Shown here piece by piece: positions 54,937-64,000 of a stretch of DNA of 64,000 nt. Numbering within the stretch: position 1 is the first letter of the stretch; each line of letters starts with the position of its first letter. Below the pieces are notes generated by a model. The model was not told the DNA's origin, made no database searches, and was given only the letters and a program-made list of their open reading frames with translations. The DNA comes from Pseudomonas sp. GL-B-19 (lineage in GTDB: Bacteria; Pseudomonadota; Gammaproteobacteria; Pseudomonadales; Pseudomonadaceae). The position numbers and the translations under genes are program-made. Location of the stretch: NCBI RefSeq assembly GCF_019956415.1, contig NZ_JAHBDK010000031.1:218983-282982 (forward strand), given 5' to 3'.

Positions 54937-56106
54937 TTAAAGACCAGCAGCCATGGCTTTTTCGATCAGCCAGTTCAGGTTTGGGCCACGATCGCTGTTC
55001 ACTTCTACCGGGCGACCGGCGAGGCTGCTGTCCAGGGCTTCATCAGGCTGAATCAGCACGCGGATGTCGGACGACAGGTCAGCGCTTTTCAGGCTGGTGC
55101 TGCTGACGATCTTGCCGGTGCGGCTCTTGTCTTCGCCGGCGATCTGGAAGCTGACCGGAGTACCTGGACGCACATCGCGGAACTGGCGATAGGAGAAGCG
55201 CGCTTCAACATTGGCTTCGCTGTTACGCGGCACCAGCTGGAAGATCACGTCGCCCTTGTTGGCGTATTGACCGTTGGCAACCAGTTGTTGCGCCACGGTG
55301 CAATCACACGGCGAGGTCAGGGTGCCGGTCATTTGCTTGCCGAACAGTTCTTCAACTTTGGCCGGTTGCAGTTGGTTTTCGTCCAGATGCCCTTTGAGAA
55401 CATCAAGCATGCTGGTGCTGAAAGTGGCGAGCGGGGCGCCTTTGGCTGCAACGCCATCGGCCTTGATCAGGCTCTGCACGGTGCCGTCGCGTGGCATGGT
55501 GATGTTCATACCCGGCACGCTGACCAGACCGGCCTGGGCGTGGCTGACGAAGTACATGCCGTACACCGATTTGAAAATGAAGCCGAATGCCGCCACACCG
55601 ACGATGAAAATCCCCAGGCTGAAGGTCACTGCACGCAGACGACCGAATGCGGTCATGCCGTGGCCGCCATCCTTGACCTTGCGCGCCTTGGTGAAGTTGT
55701 CGCGCTGCAGGGTCGCCAGCACTTCACCCATGCTGACGATGTCGCCGGCCAGGTGAGAGGTGATCAGGTGACGCAGGGTCGAGATGTCTCGCGGTTCCAG
55801 GTTCTGGAACTGGCAACCGGTACGACCGGTCTCGCGGTCGTAGGAGCGCACCTGCAACTCCACGTCCATGGCCAGGCCGAGGTTGTCGATGACGAATTGC
55901 AGACGGGCCTTGTACTTGTCGCCGATCTTCAGTGGCAGATGCTCGGCATTGAAGGCCAGGCCACCGGCGGACAGGTCGATCACTCGCGCTTCGACCGGTG
56001 TCCGGTCGGGGCCGAAGAAACGCAGCTTGGCCGGGATTTTCACTCGGGCGTGTTGGCGCTGGGCTTCGGATTCATGCACTACGTTGGCGTTGACGGCGGT
56101 ATTCAT
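54937..56106 (-). CDS. alg44: Alg44, c-di-GMP-binding polymerisation protein
   Basis: A 389-residue inner-membrane protein. The N-terminal PilZ domain (RQHAR near 17-21 and DLSAGGLAF near 45-53, the c-di-GMP-binding RxxxR and DxSxGG motifs) is followed by one transmembrane helix (about 163-188) and a periplasmic HlyD-like domain. c-di-GMP binding switches on Alg8. Confidence 0.95.
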   Translation of the reverse strand: MNTAVNANVVHESEAQRQHARVKIPAKLRFFGPDRTPVEARVIDLSAGGLAFNAEHLPLKIGDKYKARLQFVIDNLGLAMDVELQVRSYDRETGRTGCQFQNLEPRDISTLRHLITSHLAGDIVSMGEVLATLQRDNFTKARKVKDGGHGMTAFGRLRAVTFSLGIFIVGVAAFGFIFKSVYGMYFVSHAQAGLVSVPGMNITMPRDGTVQSLIKADGVAAKGAPLATFSTSMLDVLKGHLDENQLQPAKVEELFGKQMTGTLTSPCDCTVAQQLVANGQYANKGDVIFQLVPRNSEANVEARFSYRQFRDVRPGTPVSFQIAGEDKSRTGKIVSSTSLKSADLSSDIRVLIQPDEALDSSLAGRPVEVNSDRGPNLNWLIEKAMAAGL

Positions 56107-56142
56107 AGGGGCGATTTCCTGGTTAATTCAATAAGGGGGCGG

Positions 56143-57624
56143 TCAGACCATCATCAGCAGCACGGCGACAAAAATGCTGCCGGCGGAGAAGGTCATGGTC
56201 CGAGACGACCAGGTGTTGAACCAACGTTGAAAGCTGGCGAGATCACGGGTCAGAGAAGTGGGCTGGCGAGTCCAGGACTGTTGATCGAGGCGGAAGAACA
56301 CGTAGATCTTCACCAGCGCGCCGACGATCTGGTTGTAATAGAGAATCGCCGGGTAAGCCGGGCCGATCCGGTGACCGGAGAGGGACAGCAGCACGGCCAG
56401 GATCAGGCGGGTAATGCCGATCCACAGCAGGTAAACCAGGATGAACGCGGTGCCGTATTTGAAGCTGGCAATCAGCGCGACCGTCAGGCCCAGCAACGAT
56501 GTCCACATCGAGACGCGCTGATCGAACAGCACCACCGAAGTGAACAGGCCGAGGCGCTTTATCCCCAGACCCAGGGCGCGGGAGTTCTGCCGCAGGTTGT
56601 TGCCGTACCAGCGGAACATCAGCTTGCGACTGGCCTTGATGAAGCTCTTTTCCGGCGGATGCTCGACGGTGTTGATCGCGGCGTCGGGCACGTAGAAGGT
56701 GTCGTAGCCCAGACGCATCAGGCTGAACCAGCTCGACTTGTCGTCGCCGGTAAGGAACTTGAAACGACCCAGGCGCCAGTGTTGCAGCGAGTCGCTTTCC
56801 ACGTCGGCAATGAATTCCGGGTTGGTGACCACAGTGGCACGGAACACCGACATGCGCCCGGTCATGGTCAGCACGCGCTTGGACAGGGCCATCGAGCACA
56901 TGTTGATGTGACGCTGGGCGAAACGCAGCTTGTGCCATTCGCTCATGATGTAGCCACCGCGTACTTCGCAGAACTCGTTGGTGGTCAGGCCGCCGACATT
57001 GCCGAACAACTGGAACCACGGCACGGTCTTGCGCACCACGCCTTCGCCGAGCACGGTGTCGCCATCGATCACGGCCACCACGGCACGGTCGTCCGGCAAG
57101 TGGCGGGAGATGGCGCGGAAACCGTAGGCCAGGCCGTCGCGCTTGCCGGTGCCGGGAATGCGCACGAAGTCGAGTTTGACCCGGTCTGGCGGATTCATTC
57201 GCGACCAGAGGCTCTTCACCAGCTTCTCATCGGACATTTCCACGATGGAGCAGACCATGGTGGTCGGCAGGCCGCAGTCGATGGCTTCGCGGATCACCGA
57301 GGCGTAAACCTGCGCGGTGGTCAACGCGTCGATACGGAAACTGGTAACCATCAAAAACACATGGGACGGGTCTGCCGCTTTCCCCAGCTTGCGCACTTTG
57401 CGCCGCAGGTGCGGGTAGACCACGTACAGAAACAGCATGCCGCGCAGAAAGTGCGTGGCACCCATCGAGTAACGCCAGATCCCGATGAAACCAATCAGGA
57501 AGATGAAGTCCTTCGACTCGGAGTCGAACGTGGACGCAGGCAACGCCATGGCGATGCCCATCAATAAACTTAGGTAAAACAGCCAACCGGCGGCCTGAAG
57601 GAGGCCGTGCTTTAGCCTGTGCAT
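56143..57624 (-). CDS. alg8: Alginate polymerase Alg8
   Basis: A 493-residue family-2 glycosyltransferase in the inner membrane that polymerises GDP-mannuronate. Helices at both ends; catalytic motifs DGD at 187-189, [10 protein letters not shown], and [12 protein letters not shown] in place of QxxRW. Overlies no other gene; 36 bp from alg44. Confidence 0.95.
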   Translation of the reverse strand: MHRLKHGLLQAAGWLFYLSLLMGIAMALPASTFDSESKDFIFLIGFIGIWRYSMGATHFLRGMLFLYVVYPHLRRKVRKLGKAADPSHVFLMVTSFRIDALTTAQVYASVIREAIDCGLPTTMVCSIVEMSDEKLVKSLWSRMNPPDRVKLDFVRIPGTGKRDGLAYGFRAISRHLPDDRAVVAVIDGDTVLGEGVVRKTVPWFQLFGNVGGLTTNEFCEVRGGYIMSEWHKLRFAQRHINMCSMALSKRVLTMTGRMSVFRATVVTNPEFIADVESDSLQHWRLGRFKFLTGDDKSSWFSLMRLGYDTFYVPDAAINTVEHPPEKSFIKASRKLMFRWYGNNLRQNSRALGLGIKRLGLFTSVVLFDQRVSMWTSLLGLTVALIASFKYGTAFILVYLLWIGITRLILAVLLSLSGHRIGPAYPAILYYNQIVGALVKIYVFFRLDQQSWTRQPTSLTRDLASFQRWFNTWSSRTMTFSAGSIFVAVLLMMV

Positions 57625-57660
57625 AATCGGAATCCTAAAGTCAGTTACAAGCCCCGCGCC

Positions 57661-57732
57661 CCTGTAGGAGCACGGCTTTCCGGCGATGGCGATCTCAAAT
57701 GCGTCATCGCCGGCAAGCCGTGCTCCTACAGG
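57661..57732. repeat. REPIN between algD and alg8
   Basis: Inverted pair CCTGTAGGAGCACGGCTTTCC ... GGCAAGCCGTGCTCCTACAGG. Confidence 0.85.
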
Positions 57733-57775
57733 TGTTTCATCCGCAAAAGCGCGGTGTCGGAGACGGGATTCCGTA

Positions 57776-59092
57776 TTACCAGCAGATGCCTTCGGTGCGG
57801 CCGCTGACGCTGGTGGCTTTGGTCATGAAGCCCACCAGATCGACCACTTGCTTGCCGTGCGGAGCGTTCTGCGCCAGGGCGCGGAATTTTTCGTCACGGT
57901 TGCCGAGGATGATCACGTCGGAGCTGTTGATCACGTCGTCGAAGTCGGAATTGAGCAAGGACGAGACGTGGGGGATTTTCGACTCGATGTAATCCTTGTT
58001 CGCGCCGTGGACACGGGCGTATTCGACGTTGCTGTCGTAGATGCTCAGGTCGTAACCCTTGCCGATCAGCATTTCCGCCAGATCAACCAGCGGGCTTTCG
58101 CGCAGGTCGTCAGTACCGGCCTTGAAGCTCAGACCCAACAGGGCCACTTTGCGTTTGTCGTGGCTGGAAACGATGTCGAAGGCGTTCTGCACCTGGGATT
58201 CGTTACTGCGCATCAGCGAGTTCAGCAGCGGTGCTTCCACGTCCAGGGAACCGGCGCGGTAGGTCAGGGCACGCACGTCTTTTGGCAGGCAAGAGCCGCC
58301 GAACGCGAAGCCTGGGCGCATGTAGTACTGGGACAGGTTCAGGGTTTTGTCCTGGCAGACCACTTCCATCACTTCACGACCATCGACGCCGACAGCCTTG
58401 GCGATGTTGCCGATCTCGTTGGCGAAGGTGACCTTGGTGGCGTGCCACACGTTGCAGGTGTACTTGATCATCTCGGCGACGGCGATGTCCTTGCGGATGA
58501 TCGGTGCGTCGAGCTCTTCGTACAGCGATTGCAGAACGTCGCCCGACGCTTTGTCGAATTCGCCGATGACGGTCATTGGTGGCAGATCGTAGTCGGCGAT
58601 CGCGGTGCTTTCACGCAGGAACTCAGGGTTCACTGCAACACCGAAATCAACGCCGGCTTTCTTGCCGGAGCAGTCTTCGAGGATCGGGATCACCACGTTG
58701 GCCACGGTGCCCGGCAGCACGGTGCTGCGAACCACGATGGTGTGGCGGGTGGTCTTGTCACGCAGGACCAAACCGATTTCGCGGCACACGGCTTCGATGT
58801 AGTTCAGTTCCAGGTCGCCGTTCTTCTTGCTAGGCGTACCAACGCAGATCATCGACAGGTCGGTGTCACGAATCGCCTCGGCGAAGTTGGTCGTGCCGCG
58901 CAGTTTGCCGGTATCGATACCCTTGCGCAGAAGCTCGCCCAGACCCGGTTCAACAATCGGTGATTTACCGGCGTTGATCATATCGATTTTGTCTTTGGCA
59001 ACATCGACGCCAACGACGTCATGGCCCCGTGCAGACAGGCAACCGGCACAAACAGCGCCGACATAACCCAAACCAAATATGCTGATGCGCAT
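57776..59092 (-). CDS. algD: GDP-mannose 6-dehydrogenase AlgD
   Basis: A 438-residue enzyme making GDP-mannuronate, the committed alginate precursor. NAD-binding [20 protein letters not shown] (5-24); active Cys in [10 protein letters not shown]-terminal domain motif [19 protein letters not shown] 59092 is the conserved MRISIFG start. First gene of the operon; a long regulatory region precedes it. Confidence 0.97.
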   Translation of the reverse strand: MRISIFGLGYVGAVCAGCLSARGHDVVGVDVAKDKIDMINAGKSPIVEPGLGELLRKGIDTGKLRGTTNFAEAIRDTDLSMICVGTPSKKNGDLELNYIEAVCREIGLVLRDKTTRHTIVVRSTVLPGTVANVVIPILEDCSGKKAGVDFGVAVNPEFLRESTAIADYDLPPMTVIGEFDKASGDVLQSLYEELDAPIIRKDIAVAEMIKYTCNVWHATKVTFANEIGNIAKAVGVDGREVMEVVCQDKTLNLSQYYMRPGFAFGGSCLPKDVRALTYRAGSLDVEAPLLNSLMRSNESQVQNAFDIVSSHDKRKVALLGLSFKAGTDDLRESPLVDLAEMLIGKGYDLSIYDSNVEYARVHGANKDYIESKIPHVSSLLNSDFDDVINSSDVIILGNRDEKFRALAQNAPHGKQVVDLVGFMTKATSVSGRTEGICW

Positions 59093-59577
59093 CGCAATTA
59101 CCTCACTGTTATCAAGACTGTATTCACAAGCCATTAGATGGCCGGAGTTAAGGGTGTTCAGCGGTCATAAGGCACTCGAAAGTGTGGCTTGCAGGCGCCA
59201 CAATGCCGTGTGCAGGCATATTAAGTTTCGAGTGTCTAAATAAGTGCACTCAAGATGTGCGCAACTAGGCCTTATTGTTGTGACGTGCCCTGTTATGCAT
59301 CAAATCCTCTGGCCTGAGGACGCTGGTGCAAGGATCTTGCACGCTCAATGCCAGGCAATATGCCTGTAAATCAAGCGGTTGGGTGCTCAGGTGAGCACGT
59401 TTATAGGGGCGCTGCCTTGGCCTCGAAAGGGGATATTAATGGTGCATATATCCTGTCCTTTGTGTGTTGCCCAAATAAGCGACTCATGATCGGAAGTTGA
59501 TGTGACAACTTCGCTACGTGAATCTCTTGTCTGCGTAAGTTATCTCGTACAAGCACGTTGATAATCGTTACCGGTGG

Positions 59578-59604
59578 TATGAGCTACGCATTTGGACATA
59601 GTTC
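59578..59604 (-). promoter_or_regulatory. Possible AlgU (sigma-22) promoter of algD
   Basis: On the minus strand GAACTA-N16-TCATA resembles the AlgU consensus GAACTT-N16/17-TCnnA. It lies about 490 bp before the algD start, a plausible leader length for this operon. Confidence 0.35.
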
Positions 59605-59650
59605 CAGTCCGCCCATCGCGAAACCTGAAATTTCTTGAAATATTGAGAAA

Positions 59651-59759
59651 GATGGCACTGCTTTCATATTGATGGCACTAGCGGTTTCACCCTTGATACA
59701 TAGGGTGATTACCGAGCTCGATAGTTTTATGCCACTACCGATAAATATTTTCAGTGCCA
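59651..59759. repeat. TGGCACT motif cluster upstream of algD
   Basis: GATGGCACT at 59651-59659 and 59671-59679 (20-bp spacing, two helical turns) and the inverse AGTGCCA at 59753-59759, with a near copy (ATGCCACT) at about 59729. Possible operator sites for an algD regulator. Confidence 0.45.
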
Positions 59760-59919
59760 CTACTGAAAAAAAAGATCGAAGTCGAGTGAAACTAAAGTTA
59801 GAAAAAGCGAGTGATGTTTTTTTGGCGCCAATAAATCGGCTGTGCAGGGGGAAGATTGTTGGACGATCTGCGGTGGGTGCACGACGAGGTTGTCGATGTC
59901 GTGCACCCTATACGTGCAT

Positions 59920-60699
59920 TTATTCGGGCGCGTGATCGCGCAGGAAAACCAGATTGTCCGGTTTGGACTGCTCGGCGCTGTAGCGGTAACCCTGAACGTC
60001 AAATTGCTTGAGGTCAGCAGGGTTGTTGATGCGCTCTTCGATGACGAAGCGGCTCATCATGCCGCGGGCTTTTTTCGCGTAGAAACTGATGATTTTGTAC
60101 TGGCCGTTCTTCAGGTCCTTGAAGTCGGTATTGATGATGCGCGCGTTCAAGGCGTTGCGTTTGACCGCCGAGAAATACTCGTTGGACGCCAGGTTCAGCA
60201 GCACGTCATCGCCTTGATCGGCCAGCGCTTCGTTCAGCCATTCGCTGATTCGCGTGCCCCAGAAGGCATACAGATCCTTGCCACGGGCATTCGCCAGTTT
60301 GGTGCCCATCTCCAGCCGATACGGTTGCATCAGGTCCAGAGGGCGCAGCAGGCCATACAGGCCGGACAACATGCGCAGATGCTGTTGGGCGTAATCGAAA
60401 TCGGCTTCGCTGAAGGTTTGTGCATTAAGGCCGGTGTACACGTCGCCTTTAAAGGCCAGCAGCGCTTGCTTGGCGTTTTCCGGTGTGAATGCAGGAGTCC
60501 AGCTGCCGAAACGTGCGGCGTTGAGCCCGCCGATCTTGTCGGAAACGTGCATCAACTCGCTGATTTGCGCCGGTGTCAGGTCGCGCAGCTGCATGATCAA
60601 CTCTTGGGAGTGATCGAGGTACTGCGGCTGGGTAAAGCGCTGGGTCGCCGGCGGTGTTTCGTAATCGAGGGTCTTGGCGGGGGAAATCACCATCAGCAT
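59920..60699 (-). CDS. yaaA: Peroxide stress protein YaaA
   Basis: A 259-residue DUF328 protein: [17 protein letters not shown] start, [48 protein letters not shown] split across the core, and [17 protein letters not shown] near the end. YaaA lowers free intracellular iron during peroxide stress. GGAGACGAC precedes ATG 60699. Confidence 0.93.
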   Translation of the reverse strand: MLMVISPAKTLDYETPPATQRFTQPQYLDHSQELIMQLRDLTPAQISELMHVSDKIGGLNAARFGSWTPAFTPENAKQALLAFKGDVYTGLNAQTFSEADFDYAQQHLRMLSGLYGLLRPLDLMQPYRLEMGTKLANARGKDLYAFWGTRISEWLNEALADQGDDVLLNLASNEYFSAVKRNALNARIINTDFKDLKNGQYKIISFYAKKARGMMSRFVIEERINNPADLKQFDVQGYRYSAEQSKPDNLVFLRDHAPE

Positions 60700-60794
60700 G
60701 AAGTCGTCTCCTTTAATCGTGGGCGCGATTCTAGGGGGTTGTCTGTGTTGACTCCAGCTATGGGTGTCATAGGTGATGGGTGGTGTCATGGGGC

Positions 60795-60889
60795 AGATCG
60801 CAGCCTCGCGTTGCTCGACAGCTCCTACAGGACCGAGTTGGGATTGGATTGTGTAGCAGCTGCCGAGCAACGCGAGGCTGCGATCTTTT
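60795..60889. repeat. Inverted REP-like pair (GCAGCCTCGCGTTGCTCG family)
   Basis: CAGATCGCAGCCTCGCGTTGC ... GCAACGCGAGGCTGCGATCTT, between divergent yaaA and the deacetylase gene; same family as 1721-1760. Confidence 0.85.
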
Positions 60890-60939
60890 GAACGTCTCGA
60901 TATATAGTGCCGCGCGGGTTTTGTTATGGAGACATCCCA

Positions 60940-62061
60940 TTGCGTATCGTTTTTCTATTCTCGGCCTGGTTGTTGAGCTTTGGCGCCATGGCGGCGCCCG
61001 GCGATGTGGCGACGCTGGATCGCAGTACCTGGCCAGAGAAGCTCAGTAGCCCGACCTTGTTCGACGTGGCGTCTCGGGCCGAAATCCTCATGTTTGCCCG
61101 TGTGCTGCTGGCCAGCGAATCGCTGGATGAACCCGCCCTGGCCCAGCATCTTGGGTTACGCAAAATCAATCTGGAAGCGGTCAGCCAACTGCGCCAGCGC
61201 CTGTGGCAACGCTTGCTGACCAACTACAACTTCGCCCAGCAAAGCTGCGATCAGGATGCGTCCTTCTGTTTCCTGGTCGAGGACATGGACACCTTGCGCG
61301 GGCAAGCGGCCAAGTTCCAGGTCAGCGAAGAGAGCTACTACATCAAGTGGGCCGAGCCGAGCCGGTTGTTCCACGCCCAGTACCTGGACGAGCAACTGCG
61401 CAAGGCTGCCCTGTTTCCGCAGACCAGCGAAGTCGATCGTTTTGGCGACTATGAGCGCAACGGCGACGGTATGCATGACCGGTTGTTTTTGCTGACCTTC
61501 GACAGCGCCGCCAACGTCGCACCAGACAACACCGGTTGGGTCGCCGAGTACCTGCGCAAGTCGAACATCAGCGGCACGTTTTTCGTCCTCGGCAAGGACA
61601 TTCAGACGCGTCTGGCTGAAGGCTCGGTGGCCAGCCTGCAAGCGATGTACTCGCAGCAATGCATCGGCGTCCAGGGCTGGGAGTTCCGCTCCCACAGCCA
61701 CTGGCAGGACTGGCAGGACTCGGTACGACGCAGCGTTGAACTGGTCAAAAGCAAGTTACCGGAAAATTACGTGCCGCTGTTTCGTCCGCCCGATGGCCAG
61801 CGCCGCTCCGATGCCGAAGGCTTCTTCAACGCTCAGGGCTTGCGGGTAGCGTTATGGGATATCGATGCGCAGGACGGGGCGGGCAAGCTCAAGGGCAATC
61901 CAAGTGCACAACGGGTGTTGACGCTGATGCTGCTGTGGCGCCACGGCGTGATCAATTTCAATGTAAAGCAGGACGCGGTGAAAACGGCGATGCCCTGGCT
62001 CATCACGCAAACGGCGCAAAGCGGGATCGGTTGGGAAGACTGTCAGGACGGTTTTCGCTGA
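60940..62061 (+). CDS. Polysaccharide deacetylase (NodB-fold) family protein
   Basis: A 373-residue secreted protein. It likely starts at TTG 60940 (GGAGAC 9 nt before), giving signal peptide [22 protein letters not shown]. The C-terminal half carries NodB-like motifs: LTFDSAANV near 185-193 (catalytic Asp; usual FDDGP is altered), RSHSHWQDW (metal His pair), FRPPDGQRR and ALWDIDAQD. It may deacetylate a cell-wall or surface sugar polymer; substrate unknown. Confidence 0.8.
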   Translation: MRIVFLFSAWLLSFGAMAAPGDVATLDRSTWPEKLSSPTLFDVASRAEILMFARVLLASESLDEPALAQHLGLRKINLEAVSQLRQRLWQRLLTNYNFAQQSCDQDASFCFLVEDMDTLRGQAAKFQVSEESYYIKWAEPSRLFHAQYLDEQLRKAALFPQTSEVDRFGDYERNGDGMHDRLFLLTFDSAANVAPDNTGWVAEYLRKSNISGTFFVLGKDIQTRLAEGSVASLQAMYSQQCIGVQGWEFRSHSHWQDWQDSVRRSVELVKSKLPENYVPLFRPPDGQRRSDAEGFFNAQGLRVALWDIDAQDGAGKLKGNPSAQRVLTLMLLWRHGVINFNVKQDAVKTAMPWLITQTAQSGIGWEDCQDGFR

Positions 62062-62067
62062 AACGCA

Positions 62068-62101
62068 CAAACCCCGTAATCATTGGGTTTGGGGCGTTTT
62101 T
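62068..62101 (+). terminator. Terminator after the deacetylase gene
   Basis: CAAACCC / GGGTTTG stem followed by GGGGCG and five T. The remaining sequence to 62396 is a promoter-like, AT-containing spacer with no gene that I can support. Confidence 0.55.
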
Positions 62102-62396
62102 GGGAGAGATTTCGATGCAGGTGGACTTCCGACTTTAACGGGGTGATGACAGTCCGCCAAGTGTTATTGGTCACTCTGAAAAATAAACTTCAAAAAAGCG
62201 TCAAAGTACTTTTTTCTGTCACACGTTTTGGAGTATTACGAAGACAGACCGCCGAAACCTGCAACACAGGTGGCGTCTCCCAAGACCCAGCTTGTATGCA
62301 GTTCACTTGAATCCTCGCAGGTGAATTCGGTGGCCACTTCGAGGCGCAGCACTGTCATGGTATTGCGTCGACTGGCTCCCACAAAGGTGACCGAGT

Positions 62397-63791
62397 ATGG
62401 ATGATCACGGACGTAGTTCTTCTTCCAACCAGCCAATCCTTTATGTACTCGATACCAACGTATTGATTCACGATCCAAACGCCCTGCTTAACTTCGAAGA
62501 ACACCACGTTGCTATCCCGATGACCGTGCTTGAGGAGCTGGACAAGCTCAAGAGCGGGCATCACAGCGTGGCTGCGGAATGCCGTCAGGCCATTCGCCTG
62601 ATTGACAAGACGCTGGGCGATGCCAGTCCTGAAGATGTAGAGCTGGGTGTACCGATCCAGCGTGGCAAGAGTGGGCCAAAGGGTTTGCTGTCGATTCTGA
62701 TGAGCAAACGCACCGAACCGAACATCATTCTTCCCGAACACCTGAACGACAACATCATCATCAACCAGTTGATCGATTTGCACGCGCGCGAACCCAAGTT
62801 GCCCGTCGTGCTGGTCACCAAAGACATCAACATGCGCCTCAAGGCCCGTGCGTGTGGGATCGCGGCCGAGGACTACAGCACCGACCAACTGGTTGACGAC
62901 GTTTCGTTGCTGCCTAACGGTTACCACAACATGACCGGCTCCTTCTGGGACCGTGTGAGCAAGGTAGAAACCCGTCAGGACCATGGCCGCACCTGGCACC
63001 AGGTGCAGTTGATCGACAACCTGCCGGCGGTGCACGTCAATGAGTTCATCATTGACGAACAGGGGTTTGTCGGCTGGATCAAGGAGATTGCCGAAGACCG
63101 TTTGCTGATCCTCGACCTGCATCAGGAACCGCTGCTGCATCAGGAAGCCTGGGGCCTGAAGCCGCGTGACATTTATCAGAGCCTGGCACTGTTTGCCTTG
63201 CTGGACCCGGACATTCACCTGGTCAACCTGACCGGTGCCGCCGGCTCGGGTAAAACCATCCTGGCACTGGCCGCGGCGATCGAGCAGACCATGGTCAGCA
63301 AACGCTATCGCCGGATCATCGCCACCCGCAGCGTGCAGGGCCTGGACCAGGAGATCGGCTTCCTGCCCGGTACCGAAGCAGAAAAAATGGAGCCTTGGCT
63401 GGGCGCCATCACCGACAACCTCGAAGCCTTGCACATGGATGACGAAAACACCCATGGCAGCGTCGACTACATCCTCAGCAAAGTGCCGTTGCAGTTCAAA
63501 TCCCTCAACTACATCCGAGGTCGCAGCTTCCAGCAGAGTCTGATTTTGATCGATGAATGCCAGAACCTGACGCCGCACCAGATGAAAACCATCATCACCC
63601 GTGCCGGCGCCGGTTCCAAAGTGGTGTGCCTGGGCAACCTGGCGCAGATCGACACCCCCTACCTGTCCGCGACCAGCTCCGGGCTGACGTACCTGACCGA
63701 ACGCTTCAAAGACTTCCCCAACGGTGTGCACATCACCCTGCAAGGGGTGCCTCGTTCGATTCTGGCCGAATACGCAGAGTCGCATTTGTAA
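62397..63791 (+). CDS. PIN-PhoH family protein (YlaK-like)
   Basis: A 464-residue protein: N-terminal PIN nuclease-like domain (YVLDTNVLIHDP at 16-27, acidic cluster TKDINMRLKARACG) and C-terminal PhoH ATPase with Walker A GAAGSGKTILAL at about 279-290 and Walker B LILIDECQNL. PIN-PhoH proteins act as NTP-dependent RNA helicase/ribonucleases. AGGTGACC precedes the ATG. Confidence 0.92.
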   Translation: MDDHGRSSSSNQPILYVLDTNVLIHDPNALLNFEEHHVAIPMTVLEELDKLKSGHHSVAAECRQAIRLIDKTLGDASPEDVELGVPIQRGKSGPKGLLSILMSKRTEPNIILPEHLNDNIIINQLIDLHAREPKLPVVLVTKDINMRLKARACGIAAEDYSTDQLVDDVSLLPNGYHNMTGSFWDRVSKVETRQDHGRTWHQVQLIDNLPAVHVNEFIIDEQGFVGWIKEIAEDRLLILDLHQEPLLHQEAWGLKPRDIYQSLALFALLDPDIHLVNLTGAAGSGKTILALAAAIEQTMVSKRYRRIIATRSVQGLDQEIGFLPGTEAEKMEPWLGAITDNLEALHMDDENTHGSVDYILSKVPLQFKSLNYIRGRSFQQSLILIDECQNLTPHQMKTIITRAGAGSKVVCLGNLAQIDTPYLSATSSGLTYLTERFKDFPNGVHITLQGVPRSILAEYAESHL

Positions 63792-63805
63792 CTGCTTCAC
63801 CAGAA

Positions 63806-63835
63806 CCGGGCGGCCCAACAGCCGCCCGGTTTTTT
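63806..63835 (+). terminator. Terminator of the PhoH gene
   Basis: Stem CCGGGCGGC-CCAACA-GCCGCCCGG followed by six T. Confidence 0.9.
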
Positions 63836-63866
63836 ATGGCCCACACAAATCCAAATGTAATTGGAT

Positions 63867-63939
63867 GGACTCACCCACGCCGAGGCGTCAATGCGCCACG
63901 GTGGCAGTCTAAGAAGCCAACGGCAGCGAGGGCGAGTCC
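63867..63939 (+). promoter_or_regulatory. Structured leader ahead of the last gene
   Basis: GGACTC-A-CCC (63867-63876) pairs with GGG-C-GAGTCC (63930-63939), enclosing further short hairpins (GCC-ACGGT-GGC; GCC-AAC-GGC). The 3' arm contains the likely ribosome site GAGGGCGAG and abuts ATG 63940, so the stem would hide the start. Regulatory class unknown. Confidence 0.4.
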
Positions 63940-64000
63940 ATGAAAAAGAATACGACGCTTAAACAGTCCCTGTCTTCAACCGATGTGTCGGCCTGTACGA
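63940..64000 (+). CDS. Unknown gene, first 20 codons only
   Basis: A frame opens ATG AAA AAG AAT behind GAGGGCGAG and runs off the right edge (MKKNTTLKQSLSSTDVSAC). Too short to identify; start chosen by its ribosome site. Confidence 0.45.
   Translation, partial: MKKNTTLKQSLSSTDVSACT

Larger units (their letters stand above)
59093..59919 (-). promoter_or_regulatory. Regulatory region upstream of algD
   Basis: 827 bp without a supported gene, as expected for the strongly regulated algD promoter. It is AT-richer than the surroundings, especially 59640-59830. It contains a possible AlgU site and a cluster of TGGCACT motifs (separate entries). The far end includes the downstream side of yaaA. 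Confidence 0.6.

Noticed and set aside
53410..57567. A 1385-codon open frame on the plus strand across algK-alg44-alg8, and similar long plus-strand frames at 42535-43848 and 45864-47489.
   Set aside because: They are antisense shadows of GC-rich alginate genes whose own frames are unambiguous; the antisense proteins show low-complexity composition and no family motifs.
59669..59935. An 88-codon plus-strand frame in the algD upstream region.
   Set aside because: No ribosome site, no similarity that I can recognise, and it runs into the 3' end of yaaA; more likely regulatory DNA.
63890..63926. Mini-ykkC (guanidine-II) riboswitch suggested by two ACGG-containing loops.
   Set aside because: The ACGG bases are not closed by a proper stem in either hairpin, so the consensus is not met.

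Overview
The window is chromosomal DNA from a Pseudomonas of the fluorescens group. The evidence is a complete 12-gene alginate operon in Pseudomonas order, an hmgR/hmgA-fahA-maiA tyrosine catabolic cluster, Pseudomonas-type families (DUF3509, DUF6124, DUF1302/DUF1329, SirB1, PhoH/YlaK), GC-rich coding bias, and at least fifteen REP/REPIN-type palindromes (for example GGGAGCGAGCCTGCTCGCGA) in the intergenic spaces. There are no rRNA or tRNA genes, no insertion-sequence transposase and no CRISPR array.

Layout. 1-1157: 5' part of a colicin/S-pyocin-like bacteriocin (minus strand, running off the left edge). 1.6-8.0 kb: DUF1302 and DUF1329 envelope proteins followed by a MalT-like LuxR regulator. 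8.2-10.6 kb: a large DUF6543 (dermonecrotic-toxin-like) protein lacking an obvious effector domain. 10.6-14.8 kb: homogentisate pathway with its divergent IclR repressor. 15-25.4 kb: housekeeping and regulatory genes (SirB1, an amino-acid dehydrogenase with an altered catalytic lysine, LexA-regulated yebG, psiE, serine dehydratase with a divergent LysR gene, HPF-like protein, AraC regulator, EamA exporter). 25.5-26.5 kb: a hydroxyacid reductase. 26.7-32.2 kb: a duplicated DUF6124/LysR block flanking a type VI secretion PAAR-Tle1 lipase effector and its lipoprotein immunity partner. 32.4-37.3 kb: an aromatic-acid/fusaric-acid-type efflux operon. 37.4-39.3 kb: three small metabolic or unknown genes. 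39.5-42.3 kb: an orphan TccC-like RHS toxin. 42.4-59.1 kb: the algD-8-44-K-E-G-X-L-I-J-F-A operon on the minus strand. 59.9-64 kb: yaaA, a polysaccharide deacetylase, a PIN-PhoH protein, and the start of an unknown gene behind a structured leader.

How the parts work together. The alginate operon encodes precursor supply (AlgA, AlgD), polymerisation and c-di-GMP sensing (Alg8, Alg44), periplasmic scaffold and modification (AlgK, X, G, L, I, J, F) and export (AlgE). The hmg genes take homogentisate to fumarate and acetoacetate. The efflux operon combines an outer-membrane factor, a FUSC pump, DUF1656 and a membrane fusion protein. Four separate antagonism or toxin loci (bacteriocin, DUF6543, PAAR-Tle1, TccC-like) are scattered singly without their secretion machinery.

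Most noteworthy: (1) both DUF6124 copies are preceded by a ~200-nt leader whose stems covary between copies while their loops stay identical, and whose 3' stems are mutually exclusive; this is a candidate undescribed regulatory RNA. (2) A REPIN has inserted in frame into the signal-peptide region of algK. (3) The PAAR-Tle1 effector is split by an in-frame TAA. (4) The Leu/Val/Phe dehydrogenase has valine in place of its catalytic lysine. (5) The REPINs next to the two DUF6124 copies have inverted loops.
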